From positions 1 through 64,000 of the forward strand of contig JAOALB010000169.1 of the NCBI GenBank assembly GCA_025331125.1: a stretch of DNA of 64,000 nucleotides, read 5' to 3'. Positions 46,622 to 58,102 of the stretch are shown in pieces (position 1 is the stretch's first letter; each line of letters starts with the position of its first letter). The DNA is from Mycogone perniciosa (lineage: Eukaryota > Ascomycota > Sordariomycetes > Hypocreales > Hypocreaceae). The notes below the pieces were generated by a model, which was not told where the DNA came from, searched no databases, and worked only from the letters and a program-made list of their open reading frames with translations. The position numbers were made by a program, and so were the translations under genes.

Positions 46622-47802
46622 TAATAATAATCCTTTTTCGAGTTGTTTCAACTCCACTCCCACGGCACAGCTTCGACCACCCGCAATTCCAACCCCTGCA
46701 GACTCCTATGATCGACACAGCTTCCTAGACGGATCTCGTTCTAGTGATGCTGCCAAGCATTTCATACCGCGCCGTGGCTGGACCTGCATTTCTTCAACTG
46801 ATGGTACCTACATGACAACTCTTGGCATGGCGCAATAGAAGCAACAGAAGCCTATCAATCCGATACGTCACTCCGATACGTCACTCCAATTCGGTCTTGG
46901 TGTTGTGTTTCCTAGGAGTCTGGTCCGTGTTCCGGTGGCCGACCCGGACGGCTGGGGCAGCCTTGTGCCACCTATTACCTTGTACCTGTACCACTCATAT
47001 ACTATTGGATATATGCGTTATTTGATACTACAGAAGAGTTGGACTTGCAATTACTATAATGCTGGATGAGGCCTTTTGCGTAACGGCGTCTCATATATAT
47101 GGCGAATTGGTTGTTTAGTTAGTGCTGTGCGAAGTACATTGCATTGTTGAGTGAAAGCATATTACTCTTTGAACTAAACATTTGAACACCTGAATTGATA
47201 AACTTGCGTTTCTAAAGCAGGCTATTCATGAATTTCTGAGTCATATTCAATGTACTCGTAGTCAACAGATACTTGGTATGCCGTATTCGATACATCACTC
47301 ACACTGCATGTTGGGCGATCGTGTGCCATCCCTCATAATGCGCTACCCTAGGGGGAAAACTTTCCGATGCGCTCATACAGTCAATCTTACATCACTACTC
47401 CGTATTTCTACGAGAATTAATGAATTTGGGTCTTTCGGTTACAGTCGATTTCTTCTTTAGGCAATTCACCTGATAAATAGACTTTGTGACAAGTGTAATC
47501 CCAGTAAGCTGACGGAAGTTCGATCCAGACTCAGTAGACTGAGTTGAGCCGCAGCAATAAAATGAAGAGGATAGCGTCGTCTTGGCAGGGTTTCGTACCA
47601 GGCAGCTATCAAAAGTATCCGGTCTACGGAGTACTCTTACGTACCTTACGTACTCGTACTTTATCATTAAGCTCTACGGGTAGCAGAAGAGTTTATTAAT
47701 AGTAGTGCCGCTATTTCATTCTCAAACACACTACGGAGTACGGAGTACGGAGTAGAGAATACTAGTAGGGATCCATGAGAGTTCCCGAAATCCATCGCTT
47801 TG
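46622..47802. other. Intergenic region; no supported gene
   Basis: It contains palindrome copies near 47400 and 47623 and a triple tandem of CGGAGTA units at 47731-47752. There is a tandem CCGATACGTCACT-type duplication at about 46860-46885. No gene is seen. Confidence 0.5.
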
Positions 47803-49515
47803 ATGCTCCGCCTTGTGGAAGCAACGCCGATACAATCAGCAGAAGAAAAAAATACCTTTATCTGGGATGCCATGAAGCCGAGCATCTCACTCATTTGGCA
47901 AGCGTGTTTCACAGACTTTCAATGTGCACGTCTGTCCTTGCCCCTGAACTGGAATCGTTCCGTTGTCGAGGAGGAAAACAAACCGCGTGTGACCCTTGCT
48001 GTTATTAAATTGCCTGCCCGAGTCTCCGTCACGGATCCGAGATATGGCGGTCCCATTGTGGTGGTATCCAAAGGGCCTGGAAACTCTGGCGTCGATCAGC
48101 TCCTCTCCTATGGCAAGAATCTGCAGACAGTGCTGGATAGCCCGGGCGGCGAAATAGCGGATGGGAAACACTTTAACCTTCTATCGTTTGATCCGCGAGG
48201 AGTGAACACTCCGATGCCTCGATTGTTATGTGTGAAGACGGCATCGGAACGCCAGCTGCGGTTGCGGAATCCACCGAATTATGGGCACTCAGCATGGCAG
48301 AGCGAGGAGATTATCTGTAAGGAGATGGGCACGGCGCGCGAGCTCGCAGCGAGCTGTTGGTTTGGTGATGATCAACACGGGAATTATTCGCTATGTGAAC
48401 ATGGCTCAGACGGTTGAAGACATGATGCAAACCATCGAGAAAGAAGGCGAATGGAGAGCCCAGGAAACAGAGAGACTTCTCGCTGCTTCAGTACTGGGGG
48501 ATGAGCTACGGATCGCCCGTCGGCTCGACCTTCGCGGCGATGCACCCCGATCGTGTGGGTAGAACGGTGCTCGATGGTTATTGTCTCCAATCTGGACCTG
48601 ATAAATGTCCGTTCTATTGTCCTGGCATCTCCGTGCAGGAAGTTGAATCTCGTTTTACAGACGTATTGGAATCGCTCAAAACAAGTCTTGTCTTCATCCC
48701 ATCTTTGAATGGGAGTAGCGAAGGAAGTGCCGGTTCTGTATTAGGGGTAGTTACATATGATGATCTCTATTTCCGGTTTCTGTCTGCGATGCCCTTCCCC
48801 TTCGTCATGTCCGAGGTCTTGTTCAAAATACTTGCTGATATTGAGAGCGGAAATACATCATCACCAGCCCTATTAGAGATTGCCACTAGTAGGCCAGCGC
48901 CGGTAGACCTTTGCAACTTGCACTTGCATGACGATGATGATCTTCCATACGAACCCGAGCATGGCCCCATTCAAACAATTACATGCATGGATGCCGGCGG
49001 CTATATGCATCCTTTGTCATTGGAAGAGTTCAATGAGTACCTGACTACCTTGCAGGCTCAGGGTCGATGGCTTAGTACGGTTTGGGCTCGCAACAAGCTG
49101 AGCTGCATGGGCTTCCATCTCAAGCCAGTTTGGAGACCGAGCTTGACGTTCCAAACGCAAGAGTGGGCTAACATATCACAACCCCTACTCCTCATCAAAA
49201 ATACCTAAGATCCCCTAACGCCTTTACGCAACGCAAACCGCTTGTCGACTCTGTTTCCCGGGAGCGTGGTGCTGCAGCAAAACTCGGGGGGGACACTGCC
49301 CATTCTCATTGCCGTCACTGTGTACAGCGTAGACGTTGTGGGAGTATTTCCACGTTGGAAAGGTACCTGAGTGGGGAGCAGTGTGTGAGCCAGAGTCGAG
49401 GCCGTTTCTTGGGTGTGTAGGGGAGAGGCATGGTGATGGAGGAGAGTGTAGGTTTGCGGATAGAGAGGAGGCGAGACTATGGGAGGCGATGACTGGCTTG
49501 AGACATGAAATATAG
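47803..49515 (+). pseudogene. Decayed TAP-type alpha/beta hydrolase (proteinase-like)
   Basis: Segments of one alpha/beta hydrolase with a TAP-like C-terminal domain occur in order in shifting frames. Frame 1 has FQCARLSLPLNW, SKGPGNSGVDQ and FDPRGVNTPMP. After a shift near 48380 comes RYVNMAQTVEDM. After another near 48480, with apparent loss of linker residues, comes LQYWGMSYGSPVGSTFAAM, containing the GxSxG nucleophile elbow. A TAA at 49206 interrupts NT-stop-DPLTPLRNANRLS. One extra G in the G7 run at 49286-49292 shifts the frame before GHCPFSLPSLCTA, a TAG lies at 49330, and LWEYFHVGKVPEWGAVCEPE ends at 49515. With at least five lesions this is a genuine pseudogene. Relatives are secreted or intracellular peptidases/esterases. 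Confidence 0.8.
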
Positions 49516-50806
49516 AAGAGCATATGGTTCCTATGACATAGAGCATCTGTTGGGTAAGCATCGGGGAATTGGTGAGCTTGATAATCAGATGTCATATCGC
49601 TCTTAGCTTTTCCGTGGTAGTGAAATGGAAGTATTAACACGTATGACTGATAATAGGTATTTCTACTCCGTAGATTCTGGTCTTATTAGTGATGAAAGGC
49701 GCATCGGAACTTTAGAACCCTGTCAATAATTTTCAGGGAGAAACAAAGGACCCCATGTAAATGCATTTTTTGAGGGTGGTACGAAGTAGTCAATCCTGTA
49801 AACTATTCGAGGAATGACGACATGAGGTTTGGGAGGCTTGTATGAGGAGAATTCCGATTGCGGAGTCAGCGAGGGAATTGGGCCTATTCAAGACGATGAT
49901 ACCTTACTTCATTCAGCTACGACAACAATTAAGCGACATCTATAGTTCTCATTTTGACCCTCGAAACAAATACTATGGAGTACTATTCTGTCGTAATAGT
50001 CAAATAGTGCAGCGCGGAGGCTGTCGCGGGTGACAGTCTTCCGGGTATCGACTCTGCCACCGGGCCCAGGCACTAATCACCAGGTTTCTCTGTGGAGTCC
50101 GCGTATTGATCGGCAATGTGGACTTCCCCATCAAGAAGAAGCCTGGGGAAATGGATGATTAGAACTTCGTACACTCCGTAACTGACGAGGTGCCTTCTGC
50201 CAGCGATTGGCCACATGTTTTCCTGCCCCATGAGGGAACCGGGATAACTCTCGCAGTGCTAGTTGGAAATCACACGAAATAGGAAACGAATCTATTGGAC
50301 AATCAAAATACGAAGTATACAAATGATGATATATGAACTTACCCAATGCCACTACCAATACTAAAACTCCACTGCCGGCGGGCTGCCGGCGACCTCTGTG
50401 GGGAAGCGGATAGTTTACCGGATTCGTAGTATTCCAGCGGCTAAGTTACTTACCCCCGCATAAAGCCAGCAAGCATGCTTGTGTGAAGCATGTATTAAGC
50501 ATGGTGGTGGAGATTCACCCTCTGGCGATCATACCATTGCTCCATGTCAAGCCCTTCATTGGACTCGACGATCACTATGTAACCCCCGCAAAAGCATGGG
50601 TCTTTTGACCGTGTTTGCGTATCCGGATGAACGTAATCCTGATCGGATGCCACTCAAGCTCTAGGACTTGCAGATGCAGTACCTATAAAGCCTCGCTTCA
50701 TTCCCCAGTTTCAAGATAACCTCACCATGCGCCTGACTGTTGGCAGGAGTTCTGTGCCACTTTATCTGTCTCCATTTATCACAGCTCCCATACAAATCGG
50801 TCTACA
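49516..50806. other. Intergenic region upstream of the sugar transporter
   Basis: It should contain the transporter promoter. A CTACTCCGTAG copy lies near 49665. CCCCGC-type elements occur at 50452-50458 and 50583-50590, possible carbon-catabolite sites by consensus only. No gene is supported. Confidence 0.4.
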
Positions 50807-52766
50807 ATGTCGAATCTAGCACAGGGCGACACGCCCCCACCCAAGAAGGGCGTTTGGCGCGAGCTTCGAGAGAGTCCATACATTCTTGGGCTCTCGGCTG
50901 TATGTTTACGTCCCGCCTCGGATACCGTTCGTCGAACGATTCTAACCCGTTTACCAGTTTGCCTCTATCGGCGGTTTCCTCTTCGGCTACGACCAGGGGG
51001 TTGTGTCTGGTGTTCTGGAGATGGAGAACTTTGCGGCACTCTTCCCCCGAATCTACATTGACAGCAGCTTCAAGGGATGGTTTGTCTCCACGTTGTTGTT
51101 AGCGGCGTGGTTTGGCTCCTTGCTCAACGGACCGATTGCCGATCGCTTCGGTCGAAAGGGCTCTATGCTCATTGCCGTGGTCATCTTTACTTTTGGCTCT
51201 GCGCTACAGGCTGGTGCTACCACTGTTGGCCTGTTGTTCGGAGGTGAGAATTACCTTCTGCATTCGTGGAGACTTGATCTTGACTGACTGTTTTCGTGAT
51301 CATAGGCCGGGCTGTTGCTGGTCTTGCAGTCGGTATGCTCACTATGATTGTGCCAATGTATATGTCAGAAGTCTCCACAGCAGGTATCCGTGGAACATTG
51401 GTTGTTTTACAGCAACGTAAGTCTCTCTCTTTTTCTCAATTCCTGAATCATCAAATTGCACAAGATTTCCTTGAGATTCTCAGGCCTTATTCCCCGCCTC
51501 TCGATCCGTGAACTCACCCGAGAGTCTTGCTAACGAGATATATAAATAGAGAGCATCACTGTTGGCATTTTCGTTAGCTACTGGCTCGAATATGGCACTC
51601 AGTATATCGGCGGCACGCGATGCGCTCCAGATATCCCACACACAGGAGGCACCCCTAGCAAGCCGGCCTTCGACCCCCTGAACGATGTCGGCCCTAATGG
51701 CTGCACCGGGCAAACCAGTGCTGCTTGGAGAGTCCCTTTCGCCTTACAAATAGCTCCGGCGCTGGTTCTTGGTGTTGGTATGCTCTTTTTCCCGGAGTCG
51801 CCAAGATTCTATCTCATGCGCAAGAACGAAGAGAAAGCCCTACGCTCCCTGGCTCAGCTCCGTCGAGTCCACCCTGATTCCGATTCCTTGAGAGAGGAGT
51901 ACCTTGCTATTAAAGCCGAGGTAATGTTCGATGAGTCGGTTTCTAGGGACAAGTTTCCTGGCAAAACTGGTGTCAGTCTCTTCTTCGCCGAATACATATC
52001 CCTCATAACATCTTGGCCAAGCTTTAAACGCATATTTATTGGTAGCGGGACGATGTTTCTGCAACAGTTTATGGGGTGCAACGCCTTAATTTACTACGCT
52101 CCAACGATCTTTGGACAGCTGGGGCTATCCGGCAACACTTCGTCTCTTCTGGCGACTGGTGTTTATGGTATTGTTAACATGTTGTCGACCTTGCCGGCCC
52201 TATTTCTGATCGATAAGGTTGGACGCCGGCCCCTACTCATGTGCGGCGCTACTGGGACATTCATATCACTTGTTATTGTCGGTGCTATTATCGGGAGATA
52301 CGGTTCTGACCTCAGCGAACACGCCGTGGCTGGTTGGGTTGGCATCGCCTTTGTCTACATTTACGACATCAACTTCTCCTACTCCTTCGCGCCAATCGGG
52401 TGGGTCCTACCATCTGAAATCTTCAACCTGGGCAGCCGTTCAAAAGCCATTGCTATCACTACGAGCGCCACGTGGATGTGCAACTTCATCATCGGGCTGA
52501 TCACCCCTGACATGCTTACCACGCTCAAATGGGGCACCTACATCTTCTTTGCGGCATTTTGTTTGATTGCCGTGTTCTTTACGTATTTTATTGTCCCTGA
52601 GACTAGGGGTAAGAGCTTGGAGGAAATGGATGAAGTGTTTGGTGATACGGCGGCGAAAGAGGAGAAGGCGAGGTTGTTCAACATTGCCGCCTCTTTGGGT
52701 CTGACGGCACAGATTCCAGTGGAGAAAACTGATGTCATTAGAGCTGAAGCGGAGGAGTACGCATAA
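50807..52766 (+). CDS. MFS sugar transporter (sugar porter family)
   Basis: This proton-coupled sugar or quinate-type porter has 568 aa and sits in the plasma membrane. Four exons (50807-50899, 50958-51243, 51306-51416, 51550-52766) join in frame. Family signatures are GGFLFGYDQGVVSGVL in helix 1, the loop motif NGPIADRFGRKGSM, PMYMSEVSTAGIRGTL, the PESPRF motif, a long central loop, LQQFMGCNALIYYAP, DKVGRRPL, and the terminal PETRGKSLEEMDEVFGD. Its 3' end is 181 bp from the 3' end of the lyase/deacylase fusion gene. Confidence 0.93.
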
Positions 52767-52947
52767 TCAAATACTGCAACACTAGGAGAACAAGCTGTCA
52801 TTGTAAGTCTTGAATGGAGAGATTCCATATCTACAGGACGATGGCATTCCGCGATGCTTCATATAACATCGTCACTATCTGTAATAATAAATTGAGTTAA
52901 TATATCATTATCATTTTCCCTTCTATCACGTAAAGGGCCTCTCATGA

Positions 52948-55272
52948 TTAGCTACAAAACTCAATGGCAATTGCTGTCAAAGCCTCCGCCACCTTTTCTA
53001 TTGACTGAACGTCCACCCACTCCTCCTTTCCATGTAATCCCGCCCCAAGAGGTCCCCAGAGCAATGCTGGGATTCCTTCATTAGCAAGCAGCGCACAATC
53101 TGTCCAGAAAGGGGCACTTGTAACAGTTGCTTCTTTCCCGATTGACTTGCTGACATGACCTCGGACGAGTTTGGTAAAGGGGTGGTCGATAGGAAGTTTG
53201 ATCGGCGGTCGCTCAAATGTAGCTCTGAGGTCATACTTGAAGATCGGAACCTCTTTAACAAGCTTGTCTAACAGCGTCCTTACCTCTTGTCCCACAGTCT
53301 CTGATGTTTCGCCAGCTATCGTTCTCCACTCCAATGTGACTGTACACAATGCTGGGTATGACGATTCTTCCTCACCTCCCTTGATGATTGATGCGTGTAC
53401 GCTTGGCTTCCCAAGTACGGGATCTCCAGCTGACTCCTGAAGCCGTTGTTTGTACTTGTCTAACTCGACCAGGAAGTATCCGGCCTTGCAGATAGCATCA
53501 ATGCCGAGATCAGGCCTGGAGCCGTGGGAAGCCAGTCCATGGATATCCACCTCAATCCACACGAAGCCCTTGTGCGCATGGTAGATTTCGAGGTTCGTTG
53601 GCTCACTCACGATGGCGCCATCCGCTCTCCATCCAGCCTGTAGGACTTGTTCCGTGCCAATGCTTGTATACTCCTCGTCTGCCACGCCGGTGAAGATGAT
53701 ATCTCCCTTTAGGCCTTGTTTGCTAGCGTTGGCGAGGGCAACCATGGCGGCAGCCACACCACACTTCATGTCGGCCGCTCCACGGCCATAGAGTTTGCCG
53801 TCTTTTATATTGCCGCTCAATGGATCTTCCTCGTAACCCATGACAGTCACCGTGTCAATATGGCCGTTGAACATGAGGCTTTTGCCGCCACCAGAGCCAC
53901 GGGCTACGCCAACAACGGATGGCCGACCCTTAGTAGGTTCGATCCAATGAGTCTCAATGCCCCGGTGTTCCATCCAAGCAGTGATGTACCGGGCAACAGC
54001 TGTTTCCCCTGGACCAGGGACTGATCCTAGCGAAGGATTGGCTGAATTGATCTGGACCAAAGTCTGAGTCAAGACAACTGGATCATCACTAGATACGCTA
54101 CGAGGAACATCGTAGACCCTTTTCCCCTCAGTACAGAAGATGGCGACAACTGAATTCTTTCCCAAACCAAGCTTTTCCTTGTCCGTGGTCTCTAGTCTCC
54201 GAAGAGCTGCTAGAGTTGCACCACCACACGGTCCGGCAGAGATCCCCAATGAGTTCAAGTAGATAGAAGCCTCATGAGCCTCGAAGTCTGAAACGGTCAA
54301 GCTAGCATCTACACCAGACTGAAGAATTGGCCAGGAAATAGATGAGGGAGTGCCACAGTCTAATCCGGTCATGATACTGGGGATCTTTTCGGGCGTGACG
54401 GTAAGTTCCCCTCGTCTTAGGCTGTTCCATAGACAATTTGCTGTGTCAGGCTCGACCGTCATAACGGTTGTTGTTTTACCTGGCTTCTTGAAGTGTGATG
54501 TCACGGCCTGCGCAAAGGAACCGACGCCTACTGGCGCAACGACAAGATCCGGACTATTGCTACCAATTTGCTGATCAACCTCGCGCATCATTGTGAGATA
54601 GCCATCAACAATCCACTATTGGGGCAAGTTAGCGACATATGTGAATCGATTAAATGACGTTGTAAGTCCATAACACACCTGGGGAATCTCTTCATACCCC
54701 TCTGTAGCAAAGTCTTGGATTGTGAGACCTGAGCCGTCTTCTTTGGAAGCTGTCCTGGCTTCCAACACTGCAGCATCATAATTTCCACTTGACACGATAA
54801 CATTGGCATTTTCCGACTGTATTAGGTCGATAGTAGCTCTGTGCATGCATGCAGGGACATGAATCTCTGCTGGTATCTCCAAAATGGACGCCATGCGTGC
54901 CACAGCCCGGCCATGATTACCATCGGTTGCGGCGTATAACTTGACCTTGTTCGAGACCAGAGATTCTTTGACAGTAGAAAGGCCGGAATCCAGAGGAAGG
55001 CCGAGTTTTTGAGCAATTGCCCGAAAGGTGCCCCATGAAGCACCGAGAATTTTGAAGGACGGTAAACCTAGACGACTGCTCTCGTTCTTGAGGTATACGG
55101 CCTTGACGCCCAGCTCTCTAGCCACCTCATCAAGGCTGACTAAATCGGTTGGCTTATAGAGTGGCAGCTGCTGATGAAAGCGATCAACGAGATGCTCGTC
55201 GTCGCTAGCCGGAGATGACGTCCATGATTTTGCGCTCGGGTTGAAGTAAATTGGTCGACGGGCAGCAGACAT
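52948..55272 (-). CDS. Fusion of diaminopropionate-ammonia-lyase-like PLP enzyme and M20 deacylase (ArgE/DapE-like)
   Basis: Two exons (55272-54679, 54615-52948; 63-bp intron with a GCTAAC branch site) give 753 aa containing two complete enzymes. The N-terminal half is a fold-type II PLP lyase: SFKILGASW (PLP lysine K74), DGNHG (118-121), the glycine loop PVGVGSFAQAV, GPCGGATLAAL and the closing IFCTEG. It most resembles diaminopropionate ammonia-lyase, which deaminates beta-substituted amino acids. From about residue 374 an M20 metallopeptidase follows: FNGHIDTV (metal His), GRGAADMK (metal Asp), DEEYTS (catalytic Glu pair), SEPTN (metal Glu) and GLHGKEEW (metal His). A coupled deacylation and deamination of N-acyl amino acids is inferred. 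The frame is open through the junction, so this is not two genes. An upstream in-frame ATG at 55335 is possible. Confidence 0.85.
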
Positions 55273-55927
55273 TGTGAAGATGGGCCAGGGTCCGTGAGAT
55301 CCAAGGAATGATTGTCGGGATAAATGTGAGGACATAGTAATCCATGTACTTCGTAAGAACGCTCTCTCATAAGCTTTATGCTCCGTATTCCCCCACACCT
55401 TCAACGGGATGTGACGCGCCTTTTATGCGCCCTACAATGGGAGACCAAGCGTCTTGGCAGGCAAATAATCTGGTGTGTAAGACATATGATAGATATATCG
55501 CTGCATTTTGTCGCCGAGATGGAGGGTCTGGTCTGGTCTAGTGCTTGGAGCCGTACTCGTACGAGTAGACATGCCTGTAAGCAGTCAACCAGCCTCGTCT
55601 CAAGGACCCAGGCAACGACTCGCGCATTCTAATCATGAATAAGCGTTCACCACGAGATTCAGTAGTCTACAGACTACGGAGTAATACTACGGAGCATGTC
55701 AGAAGGCGCACGTGCGCCCCGCCTGGGTCTAAACGCGCGCCCTCTCACTAACGGCCTCAAACATTTTCTGTGCGCCTTCTGCAAAACCCGCCAACCGCAT
55801 CATTGTACACAAACAGCACATGCCGTGTCTCGTTTCGGCTCCATTGGCCCATGTCAGATCGATGCTTGATGACTGAGTGACTAATCAATCTCGTACGGAC
55901 GGCACTATTACTACTATCGCACTCGCC
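55273..55927. promoter_or_regulatory. Divergent promoter between the lyase/deacylase and the homeobox regulator
   Basis: This 655-bp region holds two nearby palindrome half copies (CTACGGAGTA near 55675 and 55688). No gene is seen. The right end probably forms the 5' leader of the homeobox gene. Confidence 0.4.
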
Positions 55928-57961
55928 ATGGACAACAACGTGCTGGATGAGAGCCTTGTCTTTCTTGTTGATGAGGAGGGAGACAACCGTCTCAACACAG
56001 CCGCCGTGCAGCATCCGTTTCAGCCCCAGCAGCCTCCGCAACAGAATAATCATCACCCCTATCACCACCATAATCACCCCTACCAGCAGCAGCAAGAAGC
56101 AGTGAGCCGGCCTCTGCATGTACCGGCCCTTCAGGGAGCCTCTTATTCGGACCCTCCTCCTCCTCCTCCTCACTCTCCCGGCTATCGCTATCTCTGCGGC
56201 GGGGAAATCTCCGGCTTAGCAGCCGAAGCCGAAACCGGACCTGAGGTCGGCTCCGACTCCGCCATGGCACAGCCTCCGTATCCGTTTCTCAACACCCTCC
56301 CGGCCGCTGCTGATAATTCCTGGAACCCGCCTCAGCAGACAGTTAATAGCACTGGCGTCGACAGAAATGTGGCTACTATCGAAGAGTTCTTCATCAAGAA
56401 TGGCGCCTATCGCCCTTCTGTCCCCTGCAGTCACTGCAGGCGTCTGCGGCTCCAATGTCTAGTTCTCCAGACAACCTCCGCCAATCCCAACCCCATCTTG
56501 GCTTGCTCAAGCTGTGTAGCTTTATTCAGAGACTGCAGTCTCGCGGAGCGCGGCAAGCGACAGCCCTCTGCCTTTGAGACACCTCTTCCCGTCATAGGAC
56601 ATTTACATGGCGTCTGCGAAGAAGGACATGCCGGACATGCCGGCAATGTTGTCGCAAATGGTGAACATCAGCTGCAGAATCCACAGGGCCCAATGCCTAC
56701 GCCTACGGCTTCTGGTTCCTTGACATCGTCGTACACACACAGGAGGAATAATACCCGCTCCGTCAAAAAGACCCGCGTGTTGAGGAACTGGTTTGCCGCT
56801 CACCTCGACCATCCGTACCCGTCCGAGGAGGAAAAGACCCTCCTCGCCGGCCAGAGTGGCCTCAGCAAGATCCAGGTCATCAATTGGTTTGCCAATGCGA
56901 GACGTCGCCATCGATTGACCGCCCAATCTCACCTGAACAATGGCGGCAGACACTTCGTCCAGGGATCCCCAATGCCTCAGTCCCTCTGGACAGGCCTGTC
57001 TCCTATGGAGCGATGGAAACACTCACCACCCGATGAAGAGCCTGTTTCCGCTTCTGCCATTGAGAACGCCATCTCCAATCAGTCGAGTGGAATCTCCTAC
57101 ATGCAGCCTTTTGGCACTTATCCCGCAGACGGCCAACAGTCGTCCGCCAGTGGAGAATCCGGACTTTATAATCCATCCATGTTCCAGGACGCTTCGTCCA
57201 ATTCGGGCTCCTCCAACTTCTCCTTCTACCACTCTGATGACCCCGGTTTCTTCTCCTTCTCCGCACCGAGCTCTCTCCATGGAGATCAAGACCCAGGGCC
57301 CTCCATCAATGCGACAGCGACGACATCAGCGAGCCACAAGAAATCACATATTTTCCAGTGCACCTTCTGCCTGCAGGGCTTCAAGAAAAAGTATGACTGG
57401 GTTCGCCATGAGAGATCAATCCATTTGCCGGGGCTTGACTCGTGGGTATGTAGGTTGCCTGTGGCCAATGACCAGTCATGCCTCGTCTGGCGTATTAACC
57501 AGGGCGTGCCTGAGTGTATCTTCTGTGGACAATCGTCCCCGACAGATGAGCATATCCAGTCTCATGAGTTTCAAGCTTGTGCCGAACGTCCCGTTTCAGA
57601 GCGGACGTTTACCCGCAAAGACCACCTGTGGCAGCACTTGCACAAGTTTCATCGCTGCCGAAGGTGGGATGGGTGGAAGCCCAACCTGAACCTGCTGCAG
57701 CATCGGCAAGACACGTTGGACAGCCAGTGTGGGTTCTGCCAGTTGAGTATGCAGAGCTGGGAAGAGAGGGTCCAACATCTGGCGACCCATTTCAGGCACG
57801 GCGCGACCATGGCGGAGTGGACTGGCGGCTCGGGGATCAAAGACGGAGAGGGAGGTGTAGTTGCAGCAAACAAGCAGAGGGGGGAATCTCAGAGTAGTGA
57901 TGATGCCGGTTCATCTCTCTCGTTGTTTCCTGATGGATATAGTGGTGGCACTTGGCCGTGA
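55928..57961 (+). CDS. Transcription factor with Zn2Cys6-like cluster, TALE homeodomain and C2H2 fingers
   Basis: This single-exon gene encodes 677 aa from the first ATG at 55928 (the longer open frame starts at GTG). The His/Gln/Pro-rich N-terminus is low complexity. A cluster C167-x2-C170-x6-C177-x15-C193-x2-C196-x6-C203 fits a Zn2Cys6-like pattern with an unusually long central loop. A TALE/KN homeodomain spans about 280-330, with the helix 3 core INWFANARRRHR. A C2H2 finger FQCTFCLQGF...HERSIH (C478, C481, H494, H499) follows, then degenerate fingers (CIFCGQSS..., FTRKDHLWQHLHKFH, CGFCQLSM...HLATHF). The last part is Ser/Gly-rich. Proteins annotated as homeobox and C2H2 factors exist in aspergilli. 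The role is unknown, presumably developmental or stress regulation. Confidence 0.88.
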   Translation: MDNNVLDESLVFLVDEEGDNRLNTAAVQHPFQPQQPPQQNNHHPYHHHNHPYQQQQEAVSRPLHVPALQGASYSDPPPPPPHSPGYRYLCGGEISGLAAEAETGPEVGSDSAMAQPPYPFLNTLPAAADNSWNPPQQTVNSTGVDRNVATIEEFFIKNGAYRPSVPCSHCRRLRLQCLVLQTTSANPNPILACSSCVALFRDCSLAERGKRQPSAFETPLPVIGHLHGVCEEGHAGHAGNVVANGEHQLQNPQGPMPTPTASGSLTSSYTHRRNNTRSVKKTRVLRNWFAAHLDHPYPSEEEKTLLAGQSGLSKIQVINWFANARRRHRLTAQSHLNNGGRHFVQGSPMPQSLWTGLSPMERWKHSPPDEEPVSASAIENAISNQSSGISYMQPFGTYPADGQQSSASGESGLYNPSMFQDASSNSGSSNFSFYHSDDPGFFSFSAPSSLHGDQDPGPSINATATTSASHKKSHIFQCTFCLQGFKKKYDWVRHERSIHLPGLDSWVCRLPVANDQSCLVWRINQGVPECIFCGQSSPTDEHIQSHEFQACAERPVSERTFTRKDHLWQHLHKFHRCRRWDGWKPNLNLLQHRQDTLDSQCGFCQLSMQSWEERVQHLATHFRHGATMAEWTGGSGIKDGEGGVVAANKQRGESQSSDDAGSSLSLFPDGYSGGTWP

Positions 57962-58102
57962 AGCCAGGGACGGATAGAGAGCATCAAATGCTAAATAAGC
58001 AAATCTACACACACAAGTGCAGCTAATACAGAAGACTTATTGTGGCTTATATAGCACACGTTGAATGAAAAGAAATAGCTCTACTACTCGCACCTAGTTG
58101 CA

